64,000 nucleotides of DNA from Ruminiclostridium sufflavum DSM 19573 (GTDB lineage: Bacteria; Bacillota; Clostridia; Acetivibrionales; DSM-1351), in assembly GCF_003208175.1 (NCBI RefSeq), contig NZ_QKMR01000007.1:124001-188000 (forward strand), read 5' to 3'. Position 1 is the stretch's first letter, and every line of letters begins with the position of its first letter. The notes beneath the pieces were generated by a model, which was not told the DNA's origin, ran no database searches, and was given only the letters and a program-made list of their open reading frames with translations. Both the position numbers and the translations under genes were made by a program. Shown piece after piece: positions 15,901-25,217 of this stretch.

Positions 15901-18374
15901 GTATAAATATAGCCTGCCTTATATGCATTAATCAAGCTGTCACCATTATCTGCTTCCTTACTGTTAGGAAGAGCAATATCAATTATGCCTTCAAGCCTGT
16001 CATCCCAGTATGCCCTCATATCCTCATAGTTATTTTCAAATATACTGTTCTTGCCGTAATCGACAGCTTTTGCAGCTTTATAAACCGCAGTATCATCCGG
16101 AAATTCAACTTTAGGACTCACATCCAGACCATCACCTGAATGCCCTTCATTTTCAAATCTATCTGCCGCAATGGCATATTCTCTTACAATCGTTTCTCCG
16201 TTATTTATAACAAAAGAGGCTTTCCCCTCTTCATTCAGAGGAATCATCTCCTTCGTTATAACGGGCAGAAGCCTTTTTTCTCCCGAGTTGTTGGTTGCAG
16301 TCATTTTTACGTACACAACCTCAACAGGATTTCCATAGATAGTATGCTTATTTGCAAATTCTTCAATTTTATATGCTACATTATCCACCGTATATTCACT
16401 TACATAGCAGGGTAAATATCCGTCTCTGTTGTACCAGTTAATCGAAACTCCCTTATTGTCAAGATCCGCCAAACCAAACCTGATAAGAAGCTCATCCCTG
16501 CTTACAAGCTTTATAGTACCGTCTATATAAACAATAGGCGCATTTATATCCCCTTCGAAGCCTATAGAACCTGCCAGCTTGTTATGGGTATTGGTTGTAT
16601 ATTTGCCTGATACCTTCAGACTTGATATGGCATTCAGAATATTGTAATATGCCTGCAGCTTATCCTCCTCTGATGCGCCGGCATCCAATATCTTTGCATT
16701 TGTAACGGCATTGGTAAATGCAGCCACAGTACTTTCAGTGCAACCGGTTACAACTGCATTATCAAATTGTCCGATTAGCTGGGCAAAGTTTCCTATATCA
16801 ATGCTCATAACCAGCTTGTCCTTTACAGCTTGCAGCCGGGTAACTGCGTAATTCACTTCCTCCTCTGAGGAATCAAAGTCGGATAAAACTCCTTTTGCAT
16901 ATATTAAGCCTTCCGACATATCATTCCATGATTCAACCGTATACAAAATACTGTTATAATTATTCATTTCAGATACAAGAGTTTCCAAAGCACTTCTGTC
17001 AATCGACAGCTTTTTAACAACTCTTAATAGTCCTGTACCCAGACCTGATTCATTCTGAAAGGTACCCGACACACTCTTGCCGAAATATTCACTTCCTGTG
17101 GTGCTGTTTTTAGCCATAACTGCCCACCTGTACTGTTCGCTTGAGGAAGGAACTTCTTGTGTTGCAGCAATTGCATACCTTGTCCCTGCCGCTATATTAT
17201 AGCTGAGCTTTACTGATGTTAAGCCACTGCTTTCAACATCAGCATTGCCCACCGTTGTCTGTACCAGTGGGGAGCCTGTGGGTACTCCGCTGCTGTCTGC
17301 TGCATATAGTCCTACTATCAAGTTACTCCCACTGCTGCCTGCTTTGTTAACCCCAAACTGTACATACTCCATTTCAAAGCTTTCATCTGATGTAAAAGTC
17401 TGATACCTGTGCATCTGGTCTCCGTTTTTACCCAGCGCATACTCATTTGTTTTAGTACCGGTATAATCAACCATTACATTTGTTTCTGTTTTTACAAGAG
17501 AATTTTTTGACTGTTCAAGTACTGCTTTTATATTATTAACCTCATCCTGTACAGCATTTGGATTACCAAGAACCTCCCCTGCGGTACTCAATGCATTTTC
17601 AAAAGCTGACCATGTTTCATCTGTATAACGGCCTTTAGTCTTATTAATTAACTCATTATAAAGATTCTGCAAAAGAATCTTATCAACAAAAGCTTTATCG
17701 CCTACCGCAATGTCTGATGCTGTGCAATATCCGTATGAAGACAATGTTTCCGTTTGAATCCCCTCAACCCTTAATTCAGAATTAGCCGGCACAGTCACCT
17801 TATACCTGAATATAAGGGAAGAAGTCTCTGCCTGTATTTTCTTTGTATCCGTCAGCACATTATTCAAGTAAAACTTTATATCCGATTTTGCCTGCCAAAT
17901 ACCGGCAGTAAATATTACTGTTGTTTTCACATCCTTTGCCGCAACCGTAAATGTCCAGCCAACGTCGCTGCATATACCCGCGTCCCTTGTGCTAAGCGGA
18001 TAAAACACTCTATATCCTGTATCATCAGCACCTGTTTCAAATCCATCCATACCATCACTCCATGAATAAGAACAATAATCTAAGTTGCTTCCGCTGTCTG
18101 ATTTACCCTCATATCCCGTATTTGAAAGCTCATCGAATGTAATTGCACTCGGGGAAGTATTTTTCATAATCTGCTTACTTCCGTTAAAATGCAGCCAATC
18201 AATGTTTCCAGCCTCCGACAAATTCAAAGGATGCTCTCCATTTAACTGGTACTGTACAACAGCAAGTTGATCTGTACTATCAGCATATGTCATATTGACC
18301 GGCAGCATTGACGATAACATTACGCAAATACATATTATTATTGATACAACTTTACAGCTTGCTTTTTTAGACAT
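12930..18374 (-). CDS. S-layer-anchored multidomain protein with six-hairpin glycosidase-like core
   Basis: 1814 residues, ATG after GGAGG. Signal peptide 1-31. Residues about 35-230 and 300-455 look like beta-sandwich carbohydrate-binding modules; FIVAR-like helical repeats lie near 232-297 and 458-590. Residues about 600-1320 form an alpha-rich catalytic-looking region (GERGYDRLFSHDT, DGNLYWDANWKLPWIYSMYL, SSPFGWWEGIGP) reminiscent of (alpha/alpha)6-barrel glycosidases; I cannot name the GH family or the acid residue. Three Ig-like putative adhesion repeats follow (about 1335-1595), then a Ser/Gly/Asp linker and three C-terminal SLH repeats (about 1620-1814). It is last in the GH65-pgmB-ABC gene line, suggesting it trims a glucan or glycoconjugate at the surface for import. 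Confidence 0.85.
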   Translation of the reverse strand: MSKKASCKVVSIIICICVMLSSMLPVNMTYADSTDQLAVVQYQLNGEHPLNLSEAGNIDWLHFNGSKQIMKNTSPSAITFDELSNTGYEGKSDSGSNLDYCSYSWSDGMDGFETGADDTGYRVFYPLSTRDAGICSDVGWTFTVAAKDVKTTVIFTAGIWQAKSDIKFYLNNVLTDTKKIQAETSSLIFRYKVTVPANSELRVEGIQTETLSSYGYCTASDIAVGDKAFVDKILLQNLYNELINKTKGRYTDETWSAFENALSTAGEVLGNPNAVQDEVNNIKAVLEQSKNSLVKTETNVMVDYTGTKTNEYALGKNGDQMHRYQTFTSDESFEMEYVQFGVNKAGSSGSNLIVGLYAADSSGVPTGSPLVQTTVGNADVESSGLTSVKLSYNIAAGTRYAIAATQEVPSSSEQYRWAVMAKNSTTGSEYFGKSVSGTFQNESGLGTGLLRVVKKLSIDRSALETLVSEMNNYNSILYTVESWNDMSEGLIYAKGVLSDFDSSEEEVNYAVTRLQAVKDKLVMSIDIGNFAQLIGQFDNAVVTGCTESTVAAFTNAVTNAKILDAGASEEDKLQAYYNILNAISSLKVSGKYTTNTHNKLAGSIGFEGDINAPIVYIDGTIKLVSRDELLIRFGLADLDNKGVSINWYNRDGYLPCYVSEYTVDNVAYKIEEFANKHTIYGNPVEVVYVKMTATNNSGEKRLLPVITKEMIPLNEEGKASFVINNGETIVREYAIAADRFENEGHSGDGLDVSPKVEFPDDTAVYKAAKAVDYGKNSIFENNYEDMRAYWDDRLEGIIDIALPNSKEADNGDSLINAYKAGYIYTMIVKDNTYLHVGERGYDRLFSHDTIGIIAALFTAGDFKYAKSYLESVPMTGGINIENGQIDGNLYWDANWKLPWIYSMYLSKTGDSDLIKERFEEIIKKMARSIHDDRTGDAHDGIMKITNAIDDNGQWTVDNYSALLGLTSYKYICNELAIKENDQGRKAYYSAEAQWADEEYNSLLEAVDSQLNDIITSNNLNYIPCSMIQSNDDNRCVDARDANWASMFLFGGFQWDGYLYGADQSDAGVNISMLDDTYEYGIQRREPLLQEALDAGVKVPDAEAAEWAYNFGGYPHGYYSSAYNAGYGSAALRGEKYRDMGIKAYEYSIDYAMSSPFGWWEGIGPKGDSSSSTEPTTSLWSHDNADIGGGSCQHMWGQAKASKVLYDALIAERIYNDNKNVDIIIGRGIPKEWVTNANGGNDVISSVSNYPVLQGGRVGYTIERKSNKLLVKFISDLQDSKIDSGTEVQHSVELPSMVNNIASASAGTIDNEKGIVKVPQNVTELSIVLADLPEQLYVSTQELQNGKEGIAYSAELEAKSGTEPYKWSGSGLPEGLSISENGIISGTPAKAGTYAVTVTVTDSDMNTANETYKLTIEKVVKELSIITAELQNGKEGIAYSAELEAKSGTEPYKWSGSGLPEGLAISENGIIYGTPAKAGTYTVTVTVTDSKNAAASKAYRLIVEGVKKALSISTAEFANGKRGTAYSAECIAAGGTAPYKWSASGLPDGLSISEAGIISGTPTEKGTFSVKLTVTDSDKTAVSKDLSLYIRKASSGSSGDNSSGGTSDGQTGTGDGKTDDKTDGNDTEDETTQKSFKDMNKHGWAEEAVEKLASEGIISGTSDTTFDPGRSISRADFLVLLIKLLDLKAEITDNFSDISSNAYYYQAVGIAKQLGITSGEGNNKFNPKGEISRQDMMVLTVKALKIAGMDISEGTEKDIEGFADASKVVGYAEDYVAAMVKNGFIVGSGNKLNPTESMTRAEAAVVLYKIYLKNN
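13820..14360 (-). repeat. tandem Ig-like repeat units inside the SLH glycosidase-like gene
   Basis: Three units of 87 codons (261 bp period). The first two in reading order are almost identical at the DNA level over about 150 bases (around 13948-14100 and 14209-14360), sharing LQNGKEGIAYSAELEAKSGT and YKWSGSGLPEGL; the third is diverged (ANGKRGTAYSAE). The near-identity suggests a recent duplication or ongoing gene conversion. Confidence 0.85.
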
Positions 18375-18538
18375 TTTATTACCTCCATCATCTTTTTCAC
18401 CTATTATTTCATCAACTAATGCATCAAATAAAAGAAAATCTACTGACTGAACATTCCTCCTTTATCCTGTATATTATTTCTCCTTCCAGCTAAGCCCCCT
18501 TTCAATAAATGATTCATTTACCCTTCTTTAAGATTCTT

Positions 18539-20884
18539 TTAATTTTTAAGCTCTATTCTTGTTTCCATACCAGCTTCGGCCAAGTACTCTTTTCCGCCTG
18601 CCACCACTTTGAAGCCGCAGGCCTTGCTGCCATTATCAGCTTGCAGCATGTCAGTACTGTCATTTATCCTTACAGTAATACAGTCTTTTGTGACTTTTAC
18701 CTGAACAAGCCTGCCCTGCCAGCAAACATTATATTCAAGCTGTCTCCATGTATCCGGAAGCCACGGAGCCAGATGTATTACTCCATTTTTTATTCTGAAG
18801 CCCCCAAAGCCAAAAACCGCAGCCTGCCATGCTCCTCCTAGTGAGGCTGCATGAATGCCATGTTCTGTATTACCCTGATTGTCATCAATATCCGTATTTG
18901 CAGCTAAATCAAAATATTTTCCTGCCATTGCTGTATCCCTTATGTCTATGCCCATCAGGCAGCAAATGCTCGGGCTTAGGGAAGATATATGAGTTGTCCT
19001 CTTTTCGTAATATTCATAATTAATCCTTTTTTGCTCATACGTAAATTCATGATTAAAAAGATGCATTATCATAACTACATCCGGCTGCTTTATTAACTGA
19101 TATTCCTTAAAATCCAGTTCGTTTTTAAACATATGAGGCAATATTGGCATTCCATCATGCCTGTACTCCGTTATAACGCAATCTTTAAGCTTGAAAAAAT
19201 TATCGAATTGTTCTACAACACCCTCTGACTTTGAAATAGAAAGCATATTCGCTTTCTTTAGCCAGCCCTTGATTTTTTCATCGGTCAAGCCTGCCCTTGC
19301 TTTTATTTTTTCAAATTTATCCGGATATAAATCCCTAAGCTGCTCCCAGATTTCCGCAGCCGTGCATAGATTCCATCTTGCCATATAATTAGTATAAAAA
19401 TTATTATCTACATGGATATGAAATTCATCAGGCCCTATAACAGCTTTTATTTCAAAGCCTTCAGTATTTGAATTATACAGCAGCCTTGATTCCCAGTATT
19501 TTGCGGTTTCCAGTATTACCTCCGCACCGCAGCTGTAATAGAAATCCTTATCACCTGTAATCCTATAATACTCATAGAAGGCAAATGCTATATCTCCGGT
19601 AACATGTATCTCCTCATCTCCTGTCCAGCACCTCGTAGGAGTCCCGTCAGGCAAAAATATTATCTCAGGGGTCACTTCCCTGCCGTCGTCAGCACTTTCC
19701 CACGGAAATTTAGCGCCTTCAAAGCCTTTTTCCAATGCATTCTGCCTTGCATCCTGAAGCCGGTTGTATCTATACAGCAGCAATTTCTTTGCAGCCTTCG
19801 CATCATTATATATATAAAACGGAAGCATGAATATTTCCGTATCCCAGAACACATGTCCCTTATACCCTTCTCCATGAAGGCCCTTGGCTCCAATATTAGT
19901 GCTCCCGTCCAGATTGGCGCCCAGCATAATAAGGCTGAATATATTAAATCGCAATGCAGCCTGTATTCTGTCATCGCCGCAAATTATTATGTCACTGACT
20001 TTCCACTTTTGCTCCATTGATGCAGCATGCTCACTCAGGTGCTGTAAAAAAGGCCTGCTTATTGCTTCATACAGAGTACAGTCACAAAGCTTCTGCTCTT
20101 TATTAAGGCTGCTTTGGGAATAAATCACCTTTTCAAATACATATTCCTTTCCCTGCTCGGCAAAGAAATCTGCTGCCTGTATAACCATATTTCCTTTTGA
20201 ATCACCTTCATAAAGAACTTCCATTTTTGTATTTGTTGAGTTATGAACCGAAATATTGGATAAAAAATCCATCTCGGTATTCTTGTCCTTTGTATTTATT
20301 TTCAGTGCCGAGATTTTATTATTGATTATTGCTGCTTCTGAAACCTTATAGTGTCTCACAGCCTGATTACTCTGAGAATCAATATTAACCGTGTTCCCGT
20401 CAATAGCCGTTGCTATACGTATATCTGCCGAAAAATTAATACATTTTATACCTGCCGAAAATGCGCTTATATGCTTATTTGCTATACTTACAAGCTTTGA
20501 GGTTCTAATTTCAATTCTTTTTCCATCCTTGCCTGCCAGTTCAGAATAAGAATGTAATACAGCTTTTTTCATGTCAAGAATTCGCTTGTAGCATAAAATA
20601 TCAAGCTCCTCCATGTCCAGCTTTACATTTTCAATAAAAATATCATAATTAAAAAAATCCGGACAATTAACCAGCTCAATAACCTGTGCATCCGATTTGT
20701 CATAAGCTCCCGCAATAAAGGTCCCTTTCCTGAAGAATGTTTTGCACAAATCCTTGACACCGCGTATACCTATATATCCGTTTGAAAGCGTGAACAACGT
20801 TTCATAGTGCCCGCTTTCGGAAGGCTTGTATCCATCTTCCGCAAGCAGCCAGTTTTTATCAGCAGTTTTAAAAATATTGTCCAT
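18539..20884 (-). CDS. GH65 family glycoside phosphorylase (alpha-glucoside phosphorylase)
   Basis: 781 residues; the ATG at 20884 is eight bases after AAGGG, preferred over a GTG nine bases upstream that abuts the site. The full GH65 architecture is present: an N-terminal beta-sandwich beginning HYETLFTLSNGYIGIRG, the (alpha/alpha)6 barrel with VFWDTEIFMLPFYIYNDAKA and a FPWESADDGREVTP block, and the general acid Glu487 in VIGPDEFHIHVDNNFYTNYM, the position known from maltose phosphorylase. These cytoplasmic enzymes split an alpha-linked disaccharide with phosphate to release beta-glucose 1-phosphate. Maltose, trehalose, kojibiose and nigerose phosphorylases share this fold and I cannot choose among them. 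The beta-phosphoglucomutase gene directly upstream consumes the product. Confidence 0.93.
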   Translation of the reverse strand: MDNIFKTADKNWLLAEDGYKPSESGHYETLFTLSNGYIGIRGVKDLCKTFFRKGTFIAGAYDKSDAQVIELVNCPDFFNYDIFIENVKLDMEELDILCYKRILDMKKAVLHSYSELAGKDGKRIEIRTSKLVSIANKHISAFSAGIKCINFSADIRIATAIDGNTVNIDSQSNQAVRHYKVSEAAIINNKISALKINTKDKNTEMDFLSNISVHNSTNTKMEVLYEGDSKGNMVIQAADFFAEQGKEYVFEKVIYSQSSLNKEQKLCDCTLYEAISRPFLQHLSEHAASMEQKWKVSDIIICGDDRIQAALRFNIFSLIMLGANLDGSTNIGAKGLHGEGYKGHVFWDTEIFMLPFYIYNDAKAAKKLLLYRYNRLQDARQNALEKGFEGAKFPWESADDGREVTPEIIFLPDGTPTRCWTGDEEIHVTGDIAFAFYEYYRITGDKDFYYSCGAEVILETAKYWESRLLYNSNTEGFEIKAVIGPDEFHIHVDNNFYTNYMARWNLCTAAEIWEQLRDLYPDKFEKIKARAGLTDEKIKGWLKKANMLSISKSEGVVEQFDNFFKLKDCVITEYRHDGMPILPHMFKNELDFKEYQLIKQPDVVMIMHLFNHEFTYEQKRINYEYYEKRTTHISSLSPSICCLMGIDIRDTAMAGKYFDLAANTDIDDNQGNTEHGIHAASLGGAWQAAVFGFGGFRIKNGVIHLAPWLPDTWRQLEYNVCWQGRLVQVKVTKDCITVRINDSTDMLQADNGSKACGFKVVAGGKEYLAEAGMETRIELKN

Positions 20885-20904
20885 AATATTCACCCTTCCA
20901 AGCC

Positions 20905-21564
20905 TTATTTAAATAATTCTTCAATAATTTTCCTGTCTTTGCTCCCACTGAAGCCGCCTACTACAATATCCGCTTTTTCAAGAATATCCCGCCTGCCTAT
21001 ACCTACCGCATACATCCCTGCACTCTTGGCCGCCTCAATTCCGGCTTCGGCATCCTCAAAAACAACACATTCCCTTCTTTCAGAGCCCAACCTTCCGGCG
21101 GCAGCAATAAACACTTCTGGATCAGGCTTTGCTTTTAATACACAATTTCCATCTACAATAGCATCAAAATACTCTGTCATTCCAATATTCTGTAAAATGA
21201 GCCTTGCATTTTTACTGGCAGAGCCCAGAGAGATTTTTATACCGAGACTCCTTATTTCCTTTATGAAATCAATAACTCCCGGAAGAATTTCTTTGGAACT
21301 TATATTTTTTATAAAGGCCACATACCACCCGTTCTTTTTTTCAGACAGCGTTATTTTTGTTTTTTCATCCAACCGCATACCGCCTATATCCAGAAGTATC
21401 TCCAGAGACTTCCTTCTGCTTATTCCCTTCAAGCGTTCATTGTCATGCTCTGTAAACTCGAAGCCAAGCTCATCCGCAAGGCACTTCCACGCAAGATAGT
21501 GGTATTTTGCAGTATCCACTATAACACCGTCAAGATCAAATATTGCCGTTTTGTATTCAGACAT
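20905..21564 (-). CDS. pgmB: beta-phosphoglucomutase
   Basis: 219 residues of the HAD superfamily: FDLDGVIVDTAKYHYLAWK at the N-terminus (nucleophile Asp10, acid/base Asp12), the GISRRKSLEILL cap segment, LGSASKNA as motif II, a motif III lysine in LKAKPDPEVF and VFEDAEAGIEAAKSAGM as motif IV. The Arg-Arg in the cap and the YHYLAWK stretch are typical of PgmB rather than other HAD phosphatases. It converts beta-glucose 1-phosphate to glucose 6-phosphate. It lies between the ABC permease gene (ten bases upstream) and the GH65 gene (20 bases downstream), the usual pairing for phosphorolytic disaccharide use. Confidence 0.95.
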   Translation of the reverse strand: MSEYKTAIFDLDGVIVDTAKYHYLAWKCLADELGFEFTEHDNERLKGISRRKSLEILLDIGGMRLDEKTKITLSEKKNGWYVAFIKNISSKEILPGVIDFIKEIRSLGIKISLGSASKNARLILQNIGMTEYFDAIVDGNCVLKAKPDPEVFIAAAGRLGSERRECVVFEDAEAGIEAAKSAGMYAVGIGRRDILEKADIVVGGFSGSKDRKIIEELFK

Positions 21565-21573
21565 TCTTACCTC

Positions 21574-22404
21574 CTAACCCTTTACAGCACCTGCTGCCAA
21601 GCCGGAAACCACCTGCTCCTGCAAAATCGCATAAATAATTATACTAGGAATAACTATTATCACTGTTGCTGCAAACATAGCCCCGTAATTTGAAGCAAAC
21701 TGCGTATTAAAATAGCTCAATGCCACCGGAAGTGTCCTGCTGTTGTTTCCGGAAGTAAGTATAAGAGCGAACTGGAATTCATTCCAGCAAAGCAGAAATT
21801 GCATAACTCCCGCAGTTCCGAAACCAGGCTTTGCAATCGGAAGTATAATCTGAATAAAGGTTCTCAAAAACCCTGCTCCATCCAGCTTTGCAGATTCTTC
21901 AATTTCCTTCGGGATAGTTAAAAAATAGCTTTTTAATATATAAAGGGTTACAGGCAGTCCGAAACCTATATACACCAGTATCAGGCCCTGCAGCTTATCA
22001 TACAGCCCCAGCTTGTTCATAGTTACATACAGCGGATATAATACCGATGTATTTGGTATCAGAAGTGATATGGAAAATACCAGCATAAGTATGCTTTTGG
22101 CCTTAAATTCAAACCTGGCAAATACATAAGCCGCCATACCGATTATTATAAGATTCATTCCGGTGCCAAAAACCGCCACAAATATGCTGTTTATGTAAAA
22201 TGTAGTCAGCGGAGCAATTTTAAACGCATTAAAATAATTACTCCAGTTTAAGGTCTCCGGAAGCTTAAACGCTGACTCCAGTATCTGTGCATTTGTCTTG
22301 AAGGAAGACATCAGCACCCAGACAATGGGTACTACTGAAATTACAACAAGTGTAATAACAAACATATATTTAATTAGTCCTACAAGAAGTTTACTTATTT
22401 TCAT
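21574..22404 (-). CDS. sugar ABC transporter permease, MalG type
   Basis: 276 residues with six predicted membrane helices and the cytoplasmic EAA loop EESAKLDGAGFLRTFIQIIL, where the permease docks on its ATPase. The opening (MKISKLLVGLIKYMFVITLV) and length fit the MalG/CUT1 family for oligosaccharides. It pairs with the MalF-type permease gene 27 bases upstream and the binding protein beyond. No ATPase gene is present in the locus, as is usual in clostridia where a shared MsmK-like ATPase serves several importers. Confidence 0.93.
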   Translation of the reverse strand: MKISKLLVGLIKYMFVITLVVISVVPIVWVLMSSFKTNAQILESAFKLPETLNWSNYFNAFKIAPLTTFYINSIFVAVFGTGMNLIIIGMAAYVFARFEFKAKSILMLVFSISLLIPNTSVLYPLYVTMNKLGLYDKLQGLILVYIGFGLPVTLYILKSYFLTIPKEIEESAKLDGAGFLRTFIQIILPIAKPGFGTAGVMQFLLCWNEFQFALILTSGNNSRTLPVALSYFNTQFASNYGAMFAATVIIVIPSIIIYAILQEQVVSGLAAGAVKG

Positions 22405-22431
22405 ATTAGATACTCGCTTTCCCTAATTAGT

Positions 22432-23304
22432 TTATATATCAGACTGTCCAAGCTTAAATGCCTTATTAATTACAATCAGCATTACAATTCCCAGCAAAAT
22501 AAGAAAAGCGCCTATTGTATTTGCATAACCATAGTTGTTTTCAAGCATTGAGGTTTTATATATATAAAGCGGTAAGTTCAGCGTTGTATTACCCGGGCCT
22601 CCGTTTGTAGTCATAAAAATAATGTCAAAGTTTTTCAGCATACTTGTCGCAGCTACAATAACACATGTTCCGATAATATTTTTCAGCAGAGGGAGCACAA
22701 CATATATATTGGTTTTGAACTCACCTGCTCCGTCAATTTTAGCTGATTCCAGAATTGCTTCAGGTATTGCCGCTATTTCAGCAAGAACAAGTATGGCAAC
22801 AACACCTGCAAAGGGAAGCCAGGTTATTGTAACCGTAAAAAAGGCTGAAGAATAATCCATAAACCAGTTCTGACTGAAATCCTCTACGCCCAAAGCTCTG
22901 ATAATATTGTTTACGGCACCGAACTTCGGATTAAATATACTTAAATAAACCATTCCAAGAGCTGCCGAGCAAATTATATTAGGTATCATATATGCAGTTC
23001 TTGCAAACTTCCAATAAAACTCTTTTTTTGACAGTATCAATGCAAATGTAACTCCGATAAAAATATGAATAGTTGATTGCAGCAATGCCCAAATCACAGT
23101 ATTTGACAATGCCTTTAAAAAATTCTTATCCGCAAATAGATTTACATAATTGCTTATTCCGGTAAATTCCAGCTTAGATGCAAGCTTCCATTCTGTGAAG
23201 GAAGAGCCGAAAAGCGTAACAACTGATGCTCCGTATATCAGGCAAAATATTAATATTGACGGCAGTAAAAATATTGCTATCCACAATCTGTTTTTCTTTT
23301 CCAT
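22432..23304 (-). CDS. sugar ABC transporter permease, MalF type
   Basis: 290 residues from ATG at 23304, preceded by AGAGGTGG; an upstream in-frame ATG has no ribosome binding site. Six membrane helices and the EAA loop LESAKIDGAGEFKTNIYVVL mark it as the MalF-like partner of the CUT1 importer. Between it and the binding-protein gene upstream sit about 250 bases holding a full-length copy of the dispersed repeat (23377-23560). That could separate or damp expression of the permeases relative to the binding protein, which is normally needed in excess. Confidence 0.92.
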   Translation of the reverse strand: MEKKNRLWIAIFLLPSILIFCLIYGASVVTLFGSSFTEWKLASKLEFTGISNYVNLFADKNFLKALSNTVIWALLQSTIHIFIGVTFALILSKKEFYWKFARTAYMIPNIICSAALGMVYLSIFNPKFGAVNNIIRALGVEDFSQNWFMDYSSAFFTVTITWLPFAGVVAILVLAEIAAIPEAILESAKIDGAGEFKTNIYVVLPLLKNIIGTCVIVAATSMLKNFDIIFMTTNGGPGNTTLNLPLYIYKTSMLENNYGYANTIGAFLILLGIVMLIVINKAFKLGQSDI

Positions 23305-23376
23305 TTTCCACCTCTTATAATAATTCTCCTCAATCATTTCTGATATGAGGAGAACTATTTTGCAATTTAAGTAAAT

Positions 23377-23560
23377 AAAGTCAATTACTATCGGCTAAAT
23401 AAACGATATAATCGTCCGATAGTCTGGGTTTGAGGCTGAAGCCTACTAAAGTTAAAACAAATTTAAACCCAAACTGTGTTCAAAATCAGCTTAAAAGCTT
23501 AATTCGCTTGAAAAGACGATATATCGTCGCGAAGGCTTGAACCGTAATTGACTTTAGTCA
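23377..23560 (+). repeat. dispersed structured repeat, copy A (full length)
   Basis: 184 bases with terminal inverted repeats AAAGTCAATTAC (left) and GTAATTGACTTT (right). Internal pairings include ACTATCGG/CCGATAGT, GGGTTT/AAACCC and the palindrome GACGATATATCGTC. TAAA at 23396, 15 bases, then TCCGATAG at 23415-23422 resembles a sigma-28 promoter reading plus. The right end overlaps the stop codon (TAA, 23554-23556) of the binding-protein gene. Confidence 0.85.
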
Positions 23561-24882
23561 GTATTCTTGGCAGCGGTTTCATTTAATTGCTGAACTACCT
23601 GCTCAGCTGTCATTTTATTCATAGCTAATGCAGGATATAGATTTGCAAACGCATCCGTAACATTGGCATAGTCTATATTGTCCATTTCCAGATATCTGTA
23701 TTTTATACTTGAATTGGCATTTATTAATTCGGCAAGTATCGGATTTTTTTCTTTAAATTCATCAGAAATATTTACTGTAGGTGATAAAGGAATAACGGAA
23801 GAAAGCTCAAGATTCTGGAGTTGAGCGGCATCCTCAGTCAAAGCCTTTACAAATTTAACTGCCGCTTCCTTGTGTGCATCATCATCTGATGTAACCATCC
23901 AGCCTTCCCTGTATGCGGTAACAATTCCGCTTTCGGGATAAGCAGCACATCCAACCTTTTTGTCAAAGCCGGCTGCCGCTTTTTCAGTATTACTGAAATC
24001 ACCGATCATCCATGAGCCATTTGCAATTATCGCTGCCTTTTCACTCAGGAAGTTATTTGCTGCATCATTATACTTCGCACCAACCGCATCGCTTGTAGTA
24101 TAGTCCTGAAGCATCTTTTGCATTTTTGTCAATGAATCTATAACTTCAGGTGTATTATAGTTTTTGGGATGCAAGGTGTTCATAAATGTATTTCCCGCTT
24201 CTCCATTAGTACCGATTAAGGAAGCAAGGATTAAGTTTGTTGTCCATGAATTTTCTCCTGTCATTAAGGCTAAAGGAGTGAAACCTGCTGCTTTCAGCTT
24301 GTCACAATTTGAGAACCATTCATCCCATGTTTTTGCAGGTGTGATTCCTGCTTTCTGAAACATTTCCTTATTATAAAAATATCCCACTACATCCGCTGTT
24401 TCAGTTACCGAATACATCTTTCCGTCTCTTGAATTTGCCTTAAGAGCAGCTTCAGTGACAGATGCCTTCCACTCTGGATCGGCATCCATATAAGGTGTAA
24501 AATCCAGAGCGAAACCTCCCTTGACTGCCAAATCAAAGAGACCTTGTTTTCCGTTTATAACATCGGGCAAATCTCCTGAAGACATAAGAACCTTTATCTT
24601 ATCCTTGTATGCATCGTCACTTGGTATTTCTTCAACCTTTACCGTTATTTCATCACCATATTGCTTATTGAAATTTTCGAGTATAACTTTAAAAGGTGCA
24701 GCCCCCACATTAGTTCCGCACAGATATGTAGGAAATTTGAGTGTTATCGGTTCCTTCTGTACCTTACTGTCAGCAGACGCACTTGTATCTTCTGATGCAG
24801 AACCTCCTCCGCAGCCAACCAGTGCTGCTGTCATTGCAACTGCCAGCAATCCCGACAAGCCCGCCTTTAGATATTTCTTCAT
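23554..24882 (-). CDS. sugar ABC transporter substrate-binding lipoprotein
   Basis: 442 residues, ATG after AAAAGGAGG. A lipoprotein signal ends in ALVGCGGG (lipobox VGC). The body is an extracellular solute-binding protein of family 1: LKFPTYLCGTNVGAAPFKVI near the N-terminus, a SSGDLPDVINGKQGLFDLA substrate-loop region and the MIGDFSNTEKAAAGFDKKVG segment. It captures oligosaccharide for the MalF/MalG pair downstream. First gene of the presumed operon, with its own promoter at 24933-24961, and divergent from the YesM/YesN regulators that probably control it. Its stop codon lies inside the end of repeat copy A. Confidence 0.93.
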   Translation of the reverse strand: MKKYLKAGLSGLLAVAMTAALVGCGGGSASEDTSASADSKVQKEPITLKFPTYLCGTNVGAAPFKVILENFNKQYGDEITVKVEEIPSDDAYKDKIKVLMSSGDLPDVINGKQGLFDLAVKGGFALDFTPYMDADPEWKASVTEAALKANSRDGKMYSVTETADVVGYFYNKEMFQKAGITPAKTWDEWFSNCDKLKAAGFTPLALMTGENSWTTNLILASLIGTNGEAGNTFMNTLHPKNYNTPEVIDSLTKMQKMLQDYTTSDAVGAKYNDAANNFLSEKAAIIANGSWMIGDFSNTEKAAAGFDKKVGCAAYPESGIVTAYREGWMVTSDDDAHKEAAVKFVKALTEDAAQLQNLELSSVIPLSPTVNISDEFKEKNPILAELINANSSIKYRYLEMDNIDYANVTDAFANLYPALAMNKMTAEQVVQQLNETAAKNTD

Positions 24883-24932
24883 ATTTCGTATCCTCCTTTT
24901 AAAATGATTCTTTAAAGTAGCGCTATAGTCAG

Positions 24933-24961
24933 ATTATAAGCTTCCTCCCAATACTTGTTAA
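24933..24961 (-). promoter_or_regulatory. sigma-A-type promoter of the sugar uptake operon
   Basis: On the minus strand TTAACA, a 17-base spacer and TATAAT, about 50 bases before the binding-protein start. The 335-base divergent region 24883-25217 is otherwise very AT-rich; a TATAAT at 25122-25127 may serve yesM on the plus strand but lacks a good -35. A YesN operator would be expected here, but I cannot define it. Confidence 0.65.
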
Positions 24962-25217
24962 TGAGGATTTTATACCTTATCTTGCAATATTTTTGTATAA
25001 AAAAAGTTTCCTTCAGTAAAATAGGAAAGCCAATATTTTTTTGTAATATTTTTACCATACTATAATTTTCTTTACATAATAACAATTTTAAAAGGTATTT
25101 TTTTAACAGTTTAGAACTATATATAATGTAGAATTATATAATTATATATCGAATAAAGATATGTTTTGTAATTTAATAAATTTATTTTATTCCTAAATAA
25201 TAGAAGGAGTTTTCAAA